A stretch of DNA of 39,467 nucleotides, taken from assembly GCA_902774115.1 (NCBI GenBank), contig CACYHH010000010.1, positions 1-39,467 of the forward strand. Direction: 5' to 3'. The position numbers and the translations under genes were made by a program. Of the stretch, positions 15,349 through 23,874 are shown piece after piece. Source of the stretch: an uncultured Spirochaetales bacterium (GTDB lineage Bacteria > UBP6 > UBA1177). The notes beneath the pieces are model-generated. The model had not been told where the DNA came from and did no database searches. It worked only from the letters and a program-made list of their open reading frames with translations. Every line of letters begins with the position of its first letter. The first letter of the stretch is position 1.

Positions 15349-16896
15349 ATGACTGAAAAATTCGCCGAAATGGCAACAGACATGACTTTTGAAGATTTCG
15401 GCTTCAAAAGCGACATAATGGAAGGTATCCGCGAAGCAGGTTTTAAAATTCCGAGTCCGATTCAGGCTCAGGCTATTCCTTTGATTTTAGAAGGAAAAGA
15501 CGTTATCGCGCAGTCCCATACGGGAACCGGCAAAACGGCAGCTTTCGGACTTCCTGTGATGAACAACATGCTGCGGAATGTAGGGATCGAACTTATAGTG
15601 ATCTCCCCTACCCGCGAGCTCGCAGCCCAGATCAGCGACGAACTCTACCGTCTTGGCAAATTTGCCGGGATCCGCACTTGCTCGATTCTTGGCGGACACT
15701 CGTATTCGAGACAGCTCAAACTTCTTGAAAGCGGAACTCAGGTCCTCGCTGCAACTCCCGGACGTCTTCTCGACATGCTGCGATCGGGTAAGATCGAGAT
15801 AGTCGAGCCGATAACCGTCGTTCTCGATGAAGCCGACGAAATGCTGGATATGGGTTTTTACGACGACATCATGGCGATTTTCGACTTCATGCCGCAAAAG
15901 CGCCAGACGCTTCTTTTCTCGGCGACAATGCCCGAAGAGATCAGAAAACTCGCCGAATCAATCCTCAAAGATCCCGTGTCGATAAAGGCAGAAACGGTCG
16001 ATGAATCGACGAATACCGATATCGAGCAGTCATATTACATCGTAGAGGAAGAGGAGAAAAAGCCTGCTCTTACACGCCTTATTGAAGAGCAGAACCCTGA
16101 AAAGGCGATAGTTTTCTGCCGCACAAAGCTGGAAGTCGACGAGCTCAGCACTTTTCTGGTGGCTCGCGGATTCAACGCAAAGGCGCTTCACGGTGACCTC
16201 GACCAGTCGCAGAGAAATCAGGTAATGTCCGCTTTCCGCAAAGGGATGATCGACATTTTAGTCGCTACCGACGTTGCGGCACGCGGACTTGATATCGCCG
16301 ACGTGAGCCACGTTTTCAACTACCACATTCCCTTCAACGCAAAAAGCTACATCCACCGCGTCGGAAGGACAGGACGTGCCGGAAACAAAGGGATCGCGAT
16401 AACTCTTGTCACACCCTCTGAGTTCAGGAACATCCGCAGGATCGAAAAAAATGTCGGCTCGTCAATTGAAGTCAAAGTCATTCCGACCCTGCACGATATC
16501 AGAAGCGAGCGTATCAAACGCCTTGCCGCAGAAGCACTCGAATACACACCGAACAAAGCGGGGATCGAATTCGTCGAAGGGCTTGAAAGTGAGCTTGATC
16601 CGAGGTCTATCGCGATGATCCTGGCATCGATGCTCCTTGAAGAAGAGGAAAGCGAAACCGAAGAACCCGACCAGATCGGATTTACCGAAAAAAAGATAAG
16701 ACAGCTTCTCAAAAAAGAGGATGACAAATTCTCCAAAACCCACCGAGGCTTCGGGAAAACAAACCGCAGACATGAGGGCGAAGAAAAACACAAGTCTCGG
16801 AAATCAAACGATTTTCACCGCAAAGACCACAAAGACAAAAAACGCGGCGGTTACGGCGAGGATTTCAAAAACCGCGACAGAAAATTTAAAAAATAA
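15349..16896 (+). CDS. DEAD-box ATP-dependent RNA helicase
   Basis: A 515-residue cytoplasmic RNA helicase of the DeaD/CsdA/RhlE type, remodelling RNA or ribosome intermediates. All motifs are present: Q motif around SPIQAQAIP, motif I SHTGTGKT (56-63), Ia PTRELAAQ, Ib TPGRLLDML, II DEAD (160-163), III SAT (191-193), IV IVFCRTK, V ATDVAARGLDI and VI YIHRVGRTGRAG. The core ends near residue 370. The tail has an acidic part (EEEESETEEPD) and then a strongly basic, Lys/Arg/His/Gly-rich low-complexity end (about 445-515), typical of RNA-binding extensions. No clear DbpA domain is seen. ATG 15349 follows GAGG. The gene stands alone and converges on the peroxiredoxin gene across an octamer-repeat gap. 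Confidence 0.95.
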   Translation: MTEKFAEMATDMTFEDFGFKSDIMEGIREAGFKIPSPIQAQAIPLILEGKDVIAQSHTGTGKTAAFGLPVMNNMLRNVGIELIVISPTRELAAQISDELYRLGKFAGIRTCSILGGHSYSRQLKLLESGTQVLAATPGRLLDMLRSGKIEIVEPITVVLDEADEMLDMGFYDDIMAIFDFMPQKRQTLLFSATMPEEIRKLAESILKDPVSIKAETVDESTNTDIEQSYYIVEEEEKKPALTRLIEEQNPEKAIVFCRTKLEVDELSTFLVARGFNAKALHGDLDQSQRNQVMSAFRKGMIDILVATDVAARGLDIADVSHVFNYHIPFNAKSYIHRVGRTGRAGNKGIAITLVTPSEFRNIRRIEKNVGSSIEVKVIPTLHDIRSERIKRLAAEALEYTPNKAGIEFVEGLESELDPRSIAMILASMLLEEEESETEEPDQIGFTEKKIRQLLKKEDDKFSKTHRGFGKTNRRHEGEEKHKSRKSNDFHRKDHKDKKRGGYGEDFKNRDRKFKK

Positions 16897-16957
16897 CGTT
16901 ACGGCGTGACGGCGTTACGGTTCGTCGTCACAGCGTTACGTCGTGACGGCGTGACAC
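16897..16957. repeat. CG-rich octamer array in a convergent gap
   Basis: Directly after the helicase stop, seven 8-base units follow one another: CGTTACGG, CGTGACGG, CGTTACGG, then five bases TTCGT, then CGTCACAG, CGTTACGT, CGTGACGG, CGTGACAC. The consensus is CGTKACGN. GTGACG and CGTCAC units can pair into hairpins. It fills nearly the whole 63-base gap between helicase and peroxiredoxin stops. It may be a terminator substitute or an inert expansion; the role is unknown. Confidence 0.75.
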
Positions 16958-16959
16958 AA

Positions 16960-17415
16960 TCAATTAAGCGAGCAAAAAACTTTTTCCGCATGGCCTGCAG
17001 CTTTGACTTTTTCGAAGACTTCGGCGATTTTTCCGTCCGTGCCGATGAGATAGGTCGTTCTGACAACGCCCATCGACTCTTTTCCGTAAAGTTTTTTGAG
17101 CTGCCATGCGCCGTATTTCTGGAGAACTTCTTTGTCAGGATCGGAAAGAAGAAGAACTCTGAGGCCGTGTTTTTCCTCGAATTTGCGGTGCGATTCGACC
17201 GAGTCCGGGCTTATTCCGATGATGACAGCGTGTTTTTCCTTGAATTTGTCGGCAAGTTCGGTGAACTCCTTTGCCTCTGTCGTGCAGCCCGAAGTGTTGT
17301 CGCGCGGATAAAAGTAAAGAACGACGTTGTAGCCCGTAAAATCGGAAAGTTTTATTTCGGTTCCGTGTGAATCCTGAAGTTTGAATTCGGGAGCGAGGTC
17401 ACCTTTTTTCAGCAT
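16960..17415 (-). CDS. bcp: Peroxiredoxin of the BCP (PrxQ) family
   Basis: A thiol peroxidase that reduces hydrogen peroxide and organic peroxides using thioredoxin or another donor; cytoplasmic, 151 residues, normal length. The PxxxTxxC active site reads PRDNTSGC with peroxidatic Cys44. Many BCP proteins carry a resolving Cys five residues later, but here that position (residue 49) is Lys. The only other Cys is near the C-terminus (VFCSLN). It may thus act as a 1-Cys enzyme or use the terminal Cys. The conserved Arg is in VVRTTYLIG. AGGAGG lies six bases before ATG 17415. It follows the ABC permease gene after nine bases, so the three genes probably form one transcript. Confidence 0.93.
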   Translation of the reverse strand: MLKKGDLAPEFKLQDSHGTEIKLSDFTGYNVVLYFYPRDNTSGCTTEAKEFTELADKFKEKHAVIIGISPDSVESHRKFEEKHGLRVLLLSDPDKEVLQKYGAWQLKKLYGKESMGVVRTTYLIGTDGKIAEVFEKVKAAGHAEKVFCSLN

Positions 17416-17424
17416 TTCCGCCTC

Positions 17425-18204
17425 CTATGAAATCTCTTTATTGTTGAAAAACATAACTGCGAGCGAAAGAACGATCACAATGATAAGAAGCGCGTAAACC
17501 GAGGCAAAACCGAGGCTCAAGCCTTCGAGACCGCGCCCGTAAACCAGATTGTCCTTGATATTGAAGTGAGAAAAATCGGGAAGAACGTAGCGCAGGGTAG
17601 TTACCAAATTGGCAACAAACTCCGAAGTTCTGCTCGTTATCGCATAAACAAGGTTGTACGAAGTCGCGCCGATGAGATAAAACGAAATCGTGAGCATCGC
17701 AGCGACCGCCGGTTCGGTAAGAGTCGAGCAGAGAACTGCAACCGAAATGACTGTGCAGGTCTGCAAAAAGATCGTGTAAACCGCCGGAAGATAGCCGAAA
17801 AAGCGCGAAAATCCGCCGAAAACGGTAAGAAGGATCGCAAAAATTATGCACATTACGACTATTTCAACGACAATAAGGAGAACCATGCCGAAAAATTTCC
17901 CAAGAATATACTCGGGACGCGCAACAGGCCTTGCCAGAAGCGGATGGAGGGTTTTAAGCGAAAGTTCCTTGTGAACGAGTGAAATTCCGAGGAAAATCGA
18001 AAGAACAGTGGAAAAAATCTCGATAGTTCCAAGACCGATATCGCTGATGATGTCCTGCACGTTGCCTATCGTCATCTGCGTGATGCCTATTCCGAGCGCG
18101 AAGATAAAAAGTGCGAAGAAAAGGAGAATGTAGAGCACTTTGCTGCGGACCATTTCGAGAAAAGTGTAGAATGAAACTTCTGTGATTCTTTTAACGCTGT
18201 CCAT
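17425..18204 (-). CDS. ABC-2 type transporter permease
   Basis: A 259-residue inner-membrane permease with about six hydrophobic helices, for example around residues 22-45, 58-75, 105-130, 135-160, 165-190 and 230-253. It partners the ATPase encoded just upstream, overlapping it by 14 bases, which implies translational coupling. The sequence HPLLARPVARPEYILGKFFG is the usual ABC-2 cytoplasmic loop of export permeases (NatB/Gld-like or lipid/drug efflux). The substrate cannot be told. The next gene is the peroxiredoxin after nine bases. Confidence 0.85.
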   Translation of the reverse strand: MDSVKRITEVSFYTFLEMVRSKVLYILLFFALFIFALGIGITQMTIGNVQDIISDIGLGTIEIFSTVLSIFLGISLVHKELSLKTLHPLLARPVARPEYILGKFFGMVLLIVVEIVVMCIIFAILLTVFGGFSRFFGYLPAVYTIFLQTCTVISVAVLCSTLTEPAVAAMLTISFYLIGATSYNLVYAITSRTSEFVANLVTTLRYVLPDFSHFNIKDNLVYGRGLEGLSLGFASVYALLIIVIVLSLAVMFFNNKEIS

Positions 18205-19132
18205 TTTCTTCCTCCCTGATCTCCTTGAAAACTACCTCTTCCAGCGAAGGATATGAACCGTTCGCATTCAAAACCGTGTATCCTTTGCTGACAACTTCAG
18301 CCAGTTTCATGTTGAAATCACGGATATCTGCACAGTCGAGAACGAATCTGTCAGAAACGATCCTGACACCGTCGAAAAGCGAGAAAACGGCGTCTTTCAT
18401 GCTCTTGTCGCACGAAAATTCGATCGAATATCTGACGTCTTCGGGGCGGATGATCTCATGCAGAGAGCCGAAACTCTTGAGTTTTCCGTGTTCGATGATG
18501 AGAACTCTGTCGGAAAGGTTTTCGATATCACTCAGGATGTGACTTGAAAAAATGACGCTTTTTCCGTCTCTCTTGAGGCCGCGGATGATGTCTTTGACCT
18601 CTTTTCTGCCGATCGGATCAAGGCCGCTCATCGGTTCGTCCATAATGACAAGTTCCGGATCGTGAATTATCGCCTGAGCCAGACCGATTCTCTGAAGCAT
18701 ACCTTTCGAATAACTCGCAAGTTTGCGGTTCCTCTCCTCGAAAAGTCCCACTTTTTTCAGCACGTTTTCAGCTTTATCGGTAAGAATCCTGCCGCTTATT
18801 CCCGAAAGTTTTCCGAAATATTTCAAAACTTCCATCGCGGTAAGTTCCGAATAGAAGTAAGGTCTCTCAGGCAGGAAGCCGATTTTGCTCTTAACTTCGC
18901 GCTCTCCCGGCTTTTTGCCGAAAACAGAAATTTCGCCGCTTGTAGGCTTGATGAAGCCCATTATCATTTTGATTGTCGTCGTCTTTCCAGCGCCGTTGTG
19001 GCCGACGAATCCGATTATTTCACCCTGTTCCATTGAGAAAGAAAGGTCTTTGACCGATTCGATCTTCGTCCATACCTTCATCGGATGACTGAAAACCTTC
19101 CTGACATTTTTGAGTTCGATAGGTTTTACCAA
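18191..19132 (-). CDS. ABC transporter ATP-binding protein
   Basis: A 313-residue cytoplasmic ATPase driving the ABC-2 permease encoded next. Motifs are Walker A GHNGAGKTT (44-52), Q-loop region IGFLPERP, signature YSKGMLQRIGLAQA, Walker B LVIMDEP and the switch His in IFSSHIL. The C-terminal extension of about 85 residues is typical of CcmA/NatA-like exporters. Start choice: GGAGG lies five bases before TTG 19132, giving M-VKPIELKN. The in-frame GTG at 19144 overlaps that Shine-Dalgarno site, so I prefer the TTG start. A -10 TATAAT with a 16-base spacer lies upstream. The substrate is unknown. Confidence 0.92.
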   Translation of the reverse strand: MVKPIELKNVRKVFSHPMKVWTKIESVKDLSFSMEQGEIIGFVGHNGAGKTTTIKMIMGFIKPTSGEISVFGKKPGEREVKSKIGFLPERPYFYSELTAMEVLKYFGKLSGISGRILTDKAENVLKKVGLFEERNRKLASYSKGMLQRIGLAQAIIHDPELVIMDEPMSGLDPIGRKEVKDIIRGLKRDGKSVIFSSHILSDIENLSDRVLIIEHGKLKSFGSLHEIIRPEDVRYSIEFSCDKSMKDAVFSLFDGVRIVSDRFVLDCADIRDFNMKLAEVVSKGYTVLNANGSYPSLEEVVFKEIREEENGQR

Positions 19133-19164
19133 GTTCTCCTCCACGAAAAATCAAAAAACCGTTG

Positions 19165-19192
19165 ATTATAATGAAAACAATCAAAAGAGCAA
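19165..19192 (-). promoter_or_regulatory. Candidate promoter of the ABC exporter unit
   Basis: On the minus strand TTGCTC (19192-19187) and a perfect TATAAT (19170-19165) have a 16-base spacer. The start would lie about 25 bases before the TTG start codon. Confidence 0.55.
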
Positions 19193-19204
19193 AAAAGCAT
19201 ATTC

Positions 19205-19259
19205 GTCATGTTGAACGAACGTGAAACATCTCAGGATTCTTCGCTTTGCTCAGAATGAC
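19205..19259. repeat. Imperfect 55-base palindrome (dispersed-repeat type)
   Basis: The left arm GTCATGTTGAACGAACGTG matches the reverse complement of the right arm, which begins GTCATTCTGAGCAAAGCG, with several substitutions. A central CTCAG joins them. Near-identical GTCATtcTGAgC...GAATC palindromes are known to me as intergenic repeats in many bacterial genomes. It sits between two divergent promoters. Confidence 0.65.
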
Positions 19260-19282
19260 GCTTAAAATTTCGTAACCGTTTC

Positions 19283-19310
19283 TTGCATTTCGGACGCACT
19301 TGACTATAAA
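19283..19310 (+). promoter_or_regulatory. Candidate pheT promoter
   Basis: TTGCAT (19283-19288) and TATAAA (19305-19310) have a 16-base spacer. The leader to ATG 19369 is about 50 bases, with GAGGAG at 19355. No leader peptide rich in Phe or T-box structure was seen. Confidence 0.45.
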
Positions 19311-19368
19311 ACTCCCGTTTTTTTGTGCTGTAACAATTGAATTTTTATAATTTTGAGGAGATTTTGTC

Positions 19369-21753
19369 ATGAAATTATCTTTAAACTGGCTTAACGACTA
19401 CATAGATCTCAGCGGAATAGCCGCAGAAGAGATCGCGAAACAGCTTACGATGAAATCGGCGGAAGTCGAGGATTATGAATGGCTTTTCAAGCACTTTGAC
19501 CAGGTTATTACGGCGAAAGTAATGAAGGTCGAGAACCATCCGAATTCGGATCACCTTCATCTTGCGACCGTTTTTGACGGAACAAAAGAGCAGACCGTTG
19601 TCTGCGGTGCACCGAATATCGCTGAAGGCCAGACTGTCGCGTTTGCTCCGCTGGGAACAGTTCTTCCTGGCAATTTCGAAATTAAACCGGCAAAGATCCG
19701 CGGAGTTGAAAGCTGCGGCATGATCTGTGCAGAAGACGAACTCGGCCTCGGCACCGACCACACTGGCATCATGGTGCTTGATCCGGCGACCGAAATCGGC
19801 GTTCCCCTCAAAAAGATCTTCAACAGACAGGATTTCGTGATCGAGATCGAAAACAAGACTATAAACCACAGACCGGACCTCTGGGGTCACTACGGAATCG
19901 CGCGTGAGATCAGGGCGATCTTCGAACTTCCGTGGAAAAAGGAGCTCAAATACACAGGCATCAAAGCCGACAGAGTTGACGAAAAATTTGAAATCGAAAT
20001 CAAAACTCCGCGCTGCCTCCACTATCTCGGCCTCAAAGTCAGCAACCTCAAGACTGCTCCTTCGCCTGACTGGATGAAGGCGAGACTTGAAAATGTCGGG
20101 CTACGCCCGATAAACAACATCGTCGATATCGCAAACTACGTCATGTATGAAGTCGGTCATCCGCTTCACACCTTCGACAGACGCGATATCGCAGGAAACA
20201 AAATCGTGATCAGAGACGCATTCGAAGGTGAAAACTTCACGACTTTAGACAATGTTCCGAGAGTTCTCAAAAATACAGACGCAGTCATCGCGGACGAGAC
20301 GAGAAGTCTTGCAATCGCAGGTGTCATGGGCGGTCTCAACAGCGAGATCAAGGACGATACGACTGAAATCTTCATCGAATCGGCTCTTTTCGCTCCGGCA
20401 AGCGTCCGCAGAACGGCAAACAGGCTCGACCTCAGAACCGACGCGGTCAACAGATACGAAAAATCGCTCTGGGTCGAAAACTGCTATCTTGCAATGGAGC
20501 GCATCGTAACGCTCATCAAAGAGATAATTCCGGGTGCAATAATCACTTCGGAACTTGCAACAGCCGATAACAGCGAGGGCTACGGCTTCAAAGGAAACAT
20601 CGTCATCACGACTGACAGGATCCGCTCGCTTCTCGGCATTCCGGCAGAAGATCTCAGCGATGAAAAGATCGTTTCGATGCTCACCTACCTCGATTTCGGC
20701 GTTAAAAACGAGGGCGGAAAACTCACGATCGAAGTTCCGGCTCACAGAAGAAGCAAGGATGTATCTATTGCCGAAGATATCGTCGAAGAAGTCGGCAGAC
20801 TTTACGGCTTCAACAACATCAAGCCGCAGAGCCCCTACTTTGAAGTCGAGCGTCCGGCACGCAACAAAGATATGGAAAAAACCGAGATTCTGAAGAATCT
20901 CCTCGCAACAGCCTTCGGTGCAAATGAAGTCATGAACTACTCTTTCTACGGCGAAAGCGACCTTGAACTTCTTCCTTTCCCGAAAGAAAAAATCGTTGAA
21001 ACAGTTGACGAAAGAGACACGCCTTACCTCAGATACTCGCTTTTCCAGGGTTTGGTCAAAAACGTTCACGAAAATCTCAAAAATTTCAAACAGTTTACTC
21101 TCTTTGAATTCGGCCGTATCTTCACAGTTGACGACGAGAGAAAAAGAATCGGCATAATCGCTGTCGGAACACCGGAACTGTTTGAATTCACGAAGAAAAT
21201 CATGGTTTCGATCGCAAAAGAACTCTGCACGCCGCCGCTCCGTTTTGAAAGAATCACAGGAAACGCGCTCTGCGGAACTGAATTCCTTCATCCGAACAAG
21301 TCGGCAGTCGTCCTCTCCGGCAAGGATCCGATCGCGATTTTCGGCGAAGTTCATCCCGGAATCCTCAAAAAATGCGATATCCATGTTCCTGTTGCATACA
21401 TCGAAATAGAACAGACGATGCTTTTCGACCTGCCGGAAAGAAACACGAAGTTCGCGCAGCTCCTCAAATTCCCCTCAACGAGTTTCGACGTTTCGGCGAT
21501 CGTTCCCGAAAGAACCGAAAGTTCGCAGCTTCTAAACGTCGTCAAAAAAGCAGTTGACCCGAAAATTTTCATCGAGACCAAACTTGTTGACAAATTCACC
21601 GGTTTCCCGATCCTTCCGGGTTTTGCAAGCATCACGATGAGAGTAGTCCTCAACGCGAAAGAGCGCACTCTCACGATCGACGAAATGAAAGAGACCCAGC
21701 AGAAAGTATTTGCGGCTCTCAGAAACGCAGGCTGGAAAATCAGCGGAGACTAA
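19369..21753 (+). CDS. pheT: Phenylalanyl-tRNA synthetase beta subunit
   Basis: The tRNA-recognising and editing subunit of the (alpha-beta)2 enzyme that charges tRNA-Phe; cytoplasmic, 794 residues, the standard full length. Domains in order: N-terminal helix (MKLSLNWLNDYIDL), EMAP-type tRNA-binding domain (about 45-155, VENHPNSDHLHLATV), B3/B4 editing domain (about 205-390), B5 (about 400-475), catalytic-like core (about 480-680), and the C-terminal FDX-ACB domain (about 700-794, FPSTSFDVSAIV...LRNAGWKI). GAGGAG is eight bases before ATG 19369. The usual upstream pheS is absent; the neighbour is a divergent ABC gene. cdsA follows after 32 bases. Confidence 0.96.
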   Translation: MKLSLNWLNDYIDLSGIAAEEIAKQLTMKSAEVEDYEWLFKHFDQVITAKVMKVENHPNSDHLHLATVFDGTKEQTVVCGAPNIAEGQTVAFAPLGTVLPGNFEIKPAKIRGVESCGMICAEDELGLGTDHTGIMVLDPATEIGVPLKKIFNRQDFVIEIENKTINHRPDLWGHYGIAREIRAIFELPWKKELKYTGIKADRVDEKFEIEIKTPRCLHYLGLKVSNLKTAPSPDWMKARLENVGLRPINNIVDIANYVMYEVGHPLHTFDRRDIAGNKIVIRDAFEGENFTTLDNVPRVLKNTDAVIADETRSLAIAGVMGGLNSEIKDDTTEIFIESALFAPASVRRTANRLDLRTDAVNRYEKSLWVENCYLAMERIVTLIKEIIPGAIITSELATADNSEGYGFKGNIVITTDRIRSLLGIPAEDLSDEKIVSMLTYLDFGVKNEGGKLTIEVPAHRRSKDVSIAEDIVEEVGRLYGFNNIKPQSPYFEVERPARNKDMEKTEILKNLLATAFGANEVMNYSFYGESDLELLPFPKEKIVETVDERDTPYLRYSLFQGLVKNVHENLKNFKQFTLFEFGRIFTVDDERKRIGIIAVGTPELFEFTKKIMVSIAKELCTPPLRFERITGNALCGTEFLHPNKSAVVLSGKDPIAIFGEVHPGILKKCDIHVPVAYIEIEQTMLFDLPERNTKFAQLLKFPSTSFDVSAIVPERTESSQLLNVVKKAVDPKIFIETKLVDKFTGFPILPGFASITMRVVLNAKERTLTIDEMKETQQKVFAALRNAGWKISGD

Positions 21754-21785
21754 TCAAGCAACTATCTGATTTTAACGGGGTTTTT

Positions 21786-22712
21786 ATGAAAACACGTATC
21801 ATAACAGCTGTAATCGGAATTGCCGCGGTAGTCGGAATGATCTACTTCCTGCCGCCCGCAATTTTCAACTATCTCATCATCGCCGTCGCATTTTTTACTT
21901 TCGCCGAATATCTTTCGATGTTCAAAGAGAGAAATCATCCGCTTTTCATCATCGCGGCGATACTCATGCTTTCGATGGCAAATTCCATCATGCGGATGGA
22001 CGCACTTTTCCTTGCAGCGGCGGATCCGGCAACTGCAAACATTGCTGAAATGGCAAAAAGCGGCGAAGCATTCTGGAAACTTTATATGCCTCTCAAGCAG
22101 TTTCTTACGGTGCTTTTTGCAGGGGTCGCACTCATTCCGATGATCGCACTCACCGGAAAAGATCCGATCGAAGTGAAATTCAGAAGAATGAATGTCTACT
22201 TCTTCGGATTTTTCTATTTCGGCATAATTTTCGGACTCTTCCCGCTCATCAAAAGCTACACTTCCGGACTTGAACCGCTGTTTGAAAAGTTTCCCTACTC
22301 CAACGCACACTGGTTTCTTTTCATGCTCGTGATTCCGTGGGTCTGCGACAGTGCGGCATACTTCGGCGGCAAGGCGCTCGGCAAGCACAAATTTGCTCCG
22401 GCGATAAGCCCCAAAAAAACCTGGGAAGGAGCAGTTTCCGGCATGATTTTTTCGGTTATTGCCGGACTTGTCTTTGCTCTCACCCTTCTTAAAAACGAAA
22501 ATATCTGGTTCGTTCTCGTCGTCGCGCTTCTTGACGGCATTTTCGCACAGTTCGGAGACCTTATCGAATCGCTCATCAAACGCGGCGCCGGCGTCAAGGA
22601 TTCAAGCAACCTGATTCCGGGTCACGGCGGTTTGTTCGACAGAACCGATTCCCTTCTCGTCTCGGCAGTTATAGTTTTTGTTTCCCTTCTTATGAAAAGC
22701 TATGTCGGATAA
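21786..22712 (+). CDS. cdsA: Phosphatidate cytidylyltransferase
   Basis: Makes CDP-diacylglycerol from phosphatidate and CTP, the branch point of phospholipid synthesis, in the inner membrane. It has 308 residues with about eight hydrophobic helices. The family signature is clear near the C-terminus: SPKKTWEG, followed by GDLIESLIKRGAGVKDSS and PGHGGLFDRTDS, with the conserved Asp and Lys residues that bind metal and CTP. ATG 21786 follows ACGGGG. It overlaps dxr by 11 bases; cdsA next to dxr is a common bacterial arrangement, often with uppS and the rseP protease gene, neither of which is here. Confidence 0.96.
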   Translation: MKTRIITAVIGIAAVVGMIYFLPPAIFNYLIIAVAFFTFAEYLSMFKERNHPLFIIAAILMLSMANSIMRMDALFLAAADPATANIAEMAKSGEAFWKLYMPLKQFLTVLFAGVALIPMIALTGKDPIEVKFRRMNVYFFGFFYFGIIFGLFPLIKSYTSGLEPLFEKFPYSNAHWFLFMLVIPWVCDSAAYFGGKALGKHKFAPAISPKKTWEGAVSGMIFSVIAGLVFALTLLKNENIWFVLVVALLDGIFAQFGDLIESLIKRGAGVKDSSNLIPGHGGLFDRTDSLLVSAVIVFVSLLMKSYVG

Positions 22713-23850
22713 AATCGTAATTTTCGGTATCACAGGCTCAATCGGCACAAACACCGAACGCCTTGTCCGCGCCTTTCCCGAAAAATTTGAAATTATCGGC
22801 TGCTCGGCAGGAAAGAACGTCGCCCTTCTCAACGAAATGATCCCGCGTCACAGGTCACTCAAAGCGGTCGCTGTGATGGATGAAGAAGACAAAAATTCCG
22901 TCGTTTTTGACGGAAAGATATATGCTGACGAAGAGGGGATGATGCGCCTTCTCGACCTCGCTCCCGACAAGATCGTGATGGCTCTGCCAGGGAAATCGGG
23001 CTGGAAAATAACTGCCGAAGCTGTGAAAAGAGGGATCAAAGTCTGCCTTGCAAACAAAGAATCGTTAGTTATTTCAGGGTTCTATCTCGGCAATTCCGTA
23101 ACATCAGACAGATCAAAGATAATCCCGATCGACAGCGAACACGCAGCTTTGATGCAGCTTTTGGAACACAGCCGCAGAAGTGACATTGCGAAAATATATA
23201 TCACTGCTTCCGGCGGAGCTCTGCGCGACATGAGCGCGGCTGAAATGGAAAACGCTGACGCGGCTGCGGCACTGAAACACCCCGTCTGGAGCATGGGACA
23301 GAAAGTAACAATCGACAGCGCGACGATGCTCAACAAAGGTTTGGAACTCTTCGAAGCGTTCTGGCTTTTCGACCTCGATCCCGAAAAACTCGATGTCCTG
23401 GTGCATCCTAGCGTCAACACTCATGCAGCCCTTCTTTTCAAAGACGGCTCCAGTGTGGCGCAGAACGCGGTCGGAAACATGCTTGTCCCAATCGCTGCGG
23501 CCCTCTCCTACCCTGACATGCTGCCTGTAGTCGAAAAATTCCCTGAAATGAACTTTGAATACTGCGGCAAAAATATGACTTTCCAAAAACCAGACCTTGT
23601 TAAGTATCCGCTTCTAAAAACTGCGTTCGAACTCCTTAAAAACCGCGATTATTCGGGCATGGTAGCCTACGCGATATCGGATGAAACGGCGGTTTCCAAA
23701 TTCCTTAAAGGAGAGATCAGAGTCAAAGGGATACACTCAGTCGTCCAGGCCGCAACAGAAAGATTCAGCTGTCAAAAAGCACCTCAAAATATCGAGGAAA
23801 TATCAGAATTCATTAAAGAAATAGAAAATTTCACAGCAAAAGTGCTATAA
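22702..23850 (+). CDS. dxr: 1-deoxy-D-xylulose 5-phosphate reductoisomerase
   Basis: The second enzyme of the MEP isoprenoid pathway, converting DXP to MEP with NADPH; cytoplasmic, 382 residues. The NADPH fold begins GITGSIG. LANKESLV, PIDSEHAAL (metal ligands Asp and Glu), TASGGALR and HPVWSMGQKVTIDSATMLNKGLE are canonical. Downstream the sequence is less usual: HPSVNTHA replaces the common HPQSxxHS, and VGNMLVPIA stands where GxPDMRxPI is typical. The C-terminal helical domain is complete. Translation is probably coupled to cdsA by the 11-base overlap. I expect activity because the metal and substrate residues are kept. Confidence 0.95.
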   Translation: MSDKIVIFGITGSIGTNTERLVRAFPEKFEIIGCSAGKNVALLNEMIPRHRSLKAVAVMDEEDKNSVVFDGKIYADEEGMMRLLDLAPDKIVMALPGKSGWKITAEAVKRGIKVCLANKESLVISGFYLGNSVTSDRSKIIPIDSEHAALMQLLEHSRRSDIAKIYITASGGALRDMSAAEMENADAAAALKHPVWSMGQKVTIDSATMLNKGLELFEAFWLFDLDPEKLDVLVHPSVNTHAALLFKDGSSVAQNAVGNMLVPIAAALSYPDMLPVVEKFPEMNFEYCGKNMTFQKPDLVKYPLLKTAFELLKNRDYSGMVAYAISDETAVSKFLKGEIRVKGIHSVVQAATERFSCQKAPQNIEEISEFIKEIENFTAKVL

Positions 23851-23874
23851 ACGCATATTGTTACCGGGTTAGCA

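Noticed and set aside
16897-16957. CRISPR array
   Set aside because: Units are 8 bases and contiguous, with no spacers and no cas genes in the window.
19311-19368. T-box or Phe attenuator in front of pheT
   Set aside because: The leader is only about 50 bases, with no Phe-rich leader peptide and no terminator-like hairpin.
20245-21384. 379-codon open frame antisense to pheT
   Set aside because: Lies wholly inside the conserved pheT gene and has no protein-like composition.
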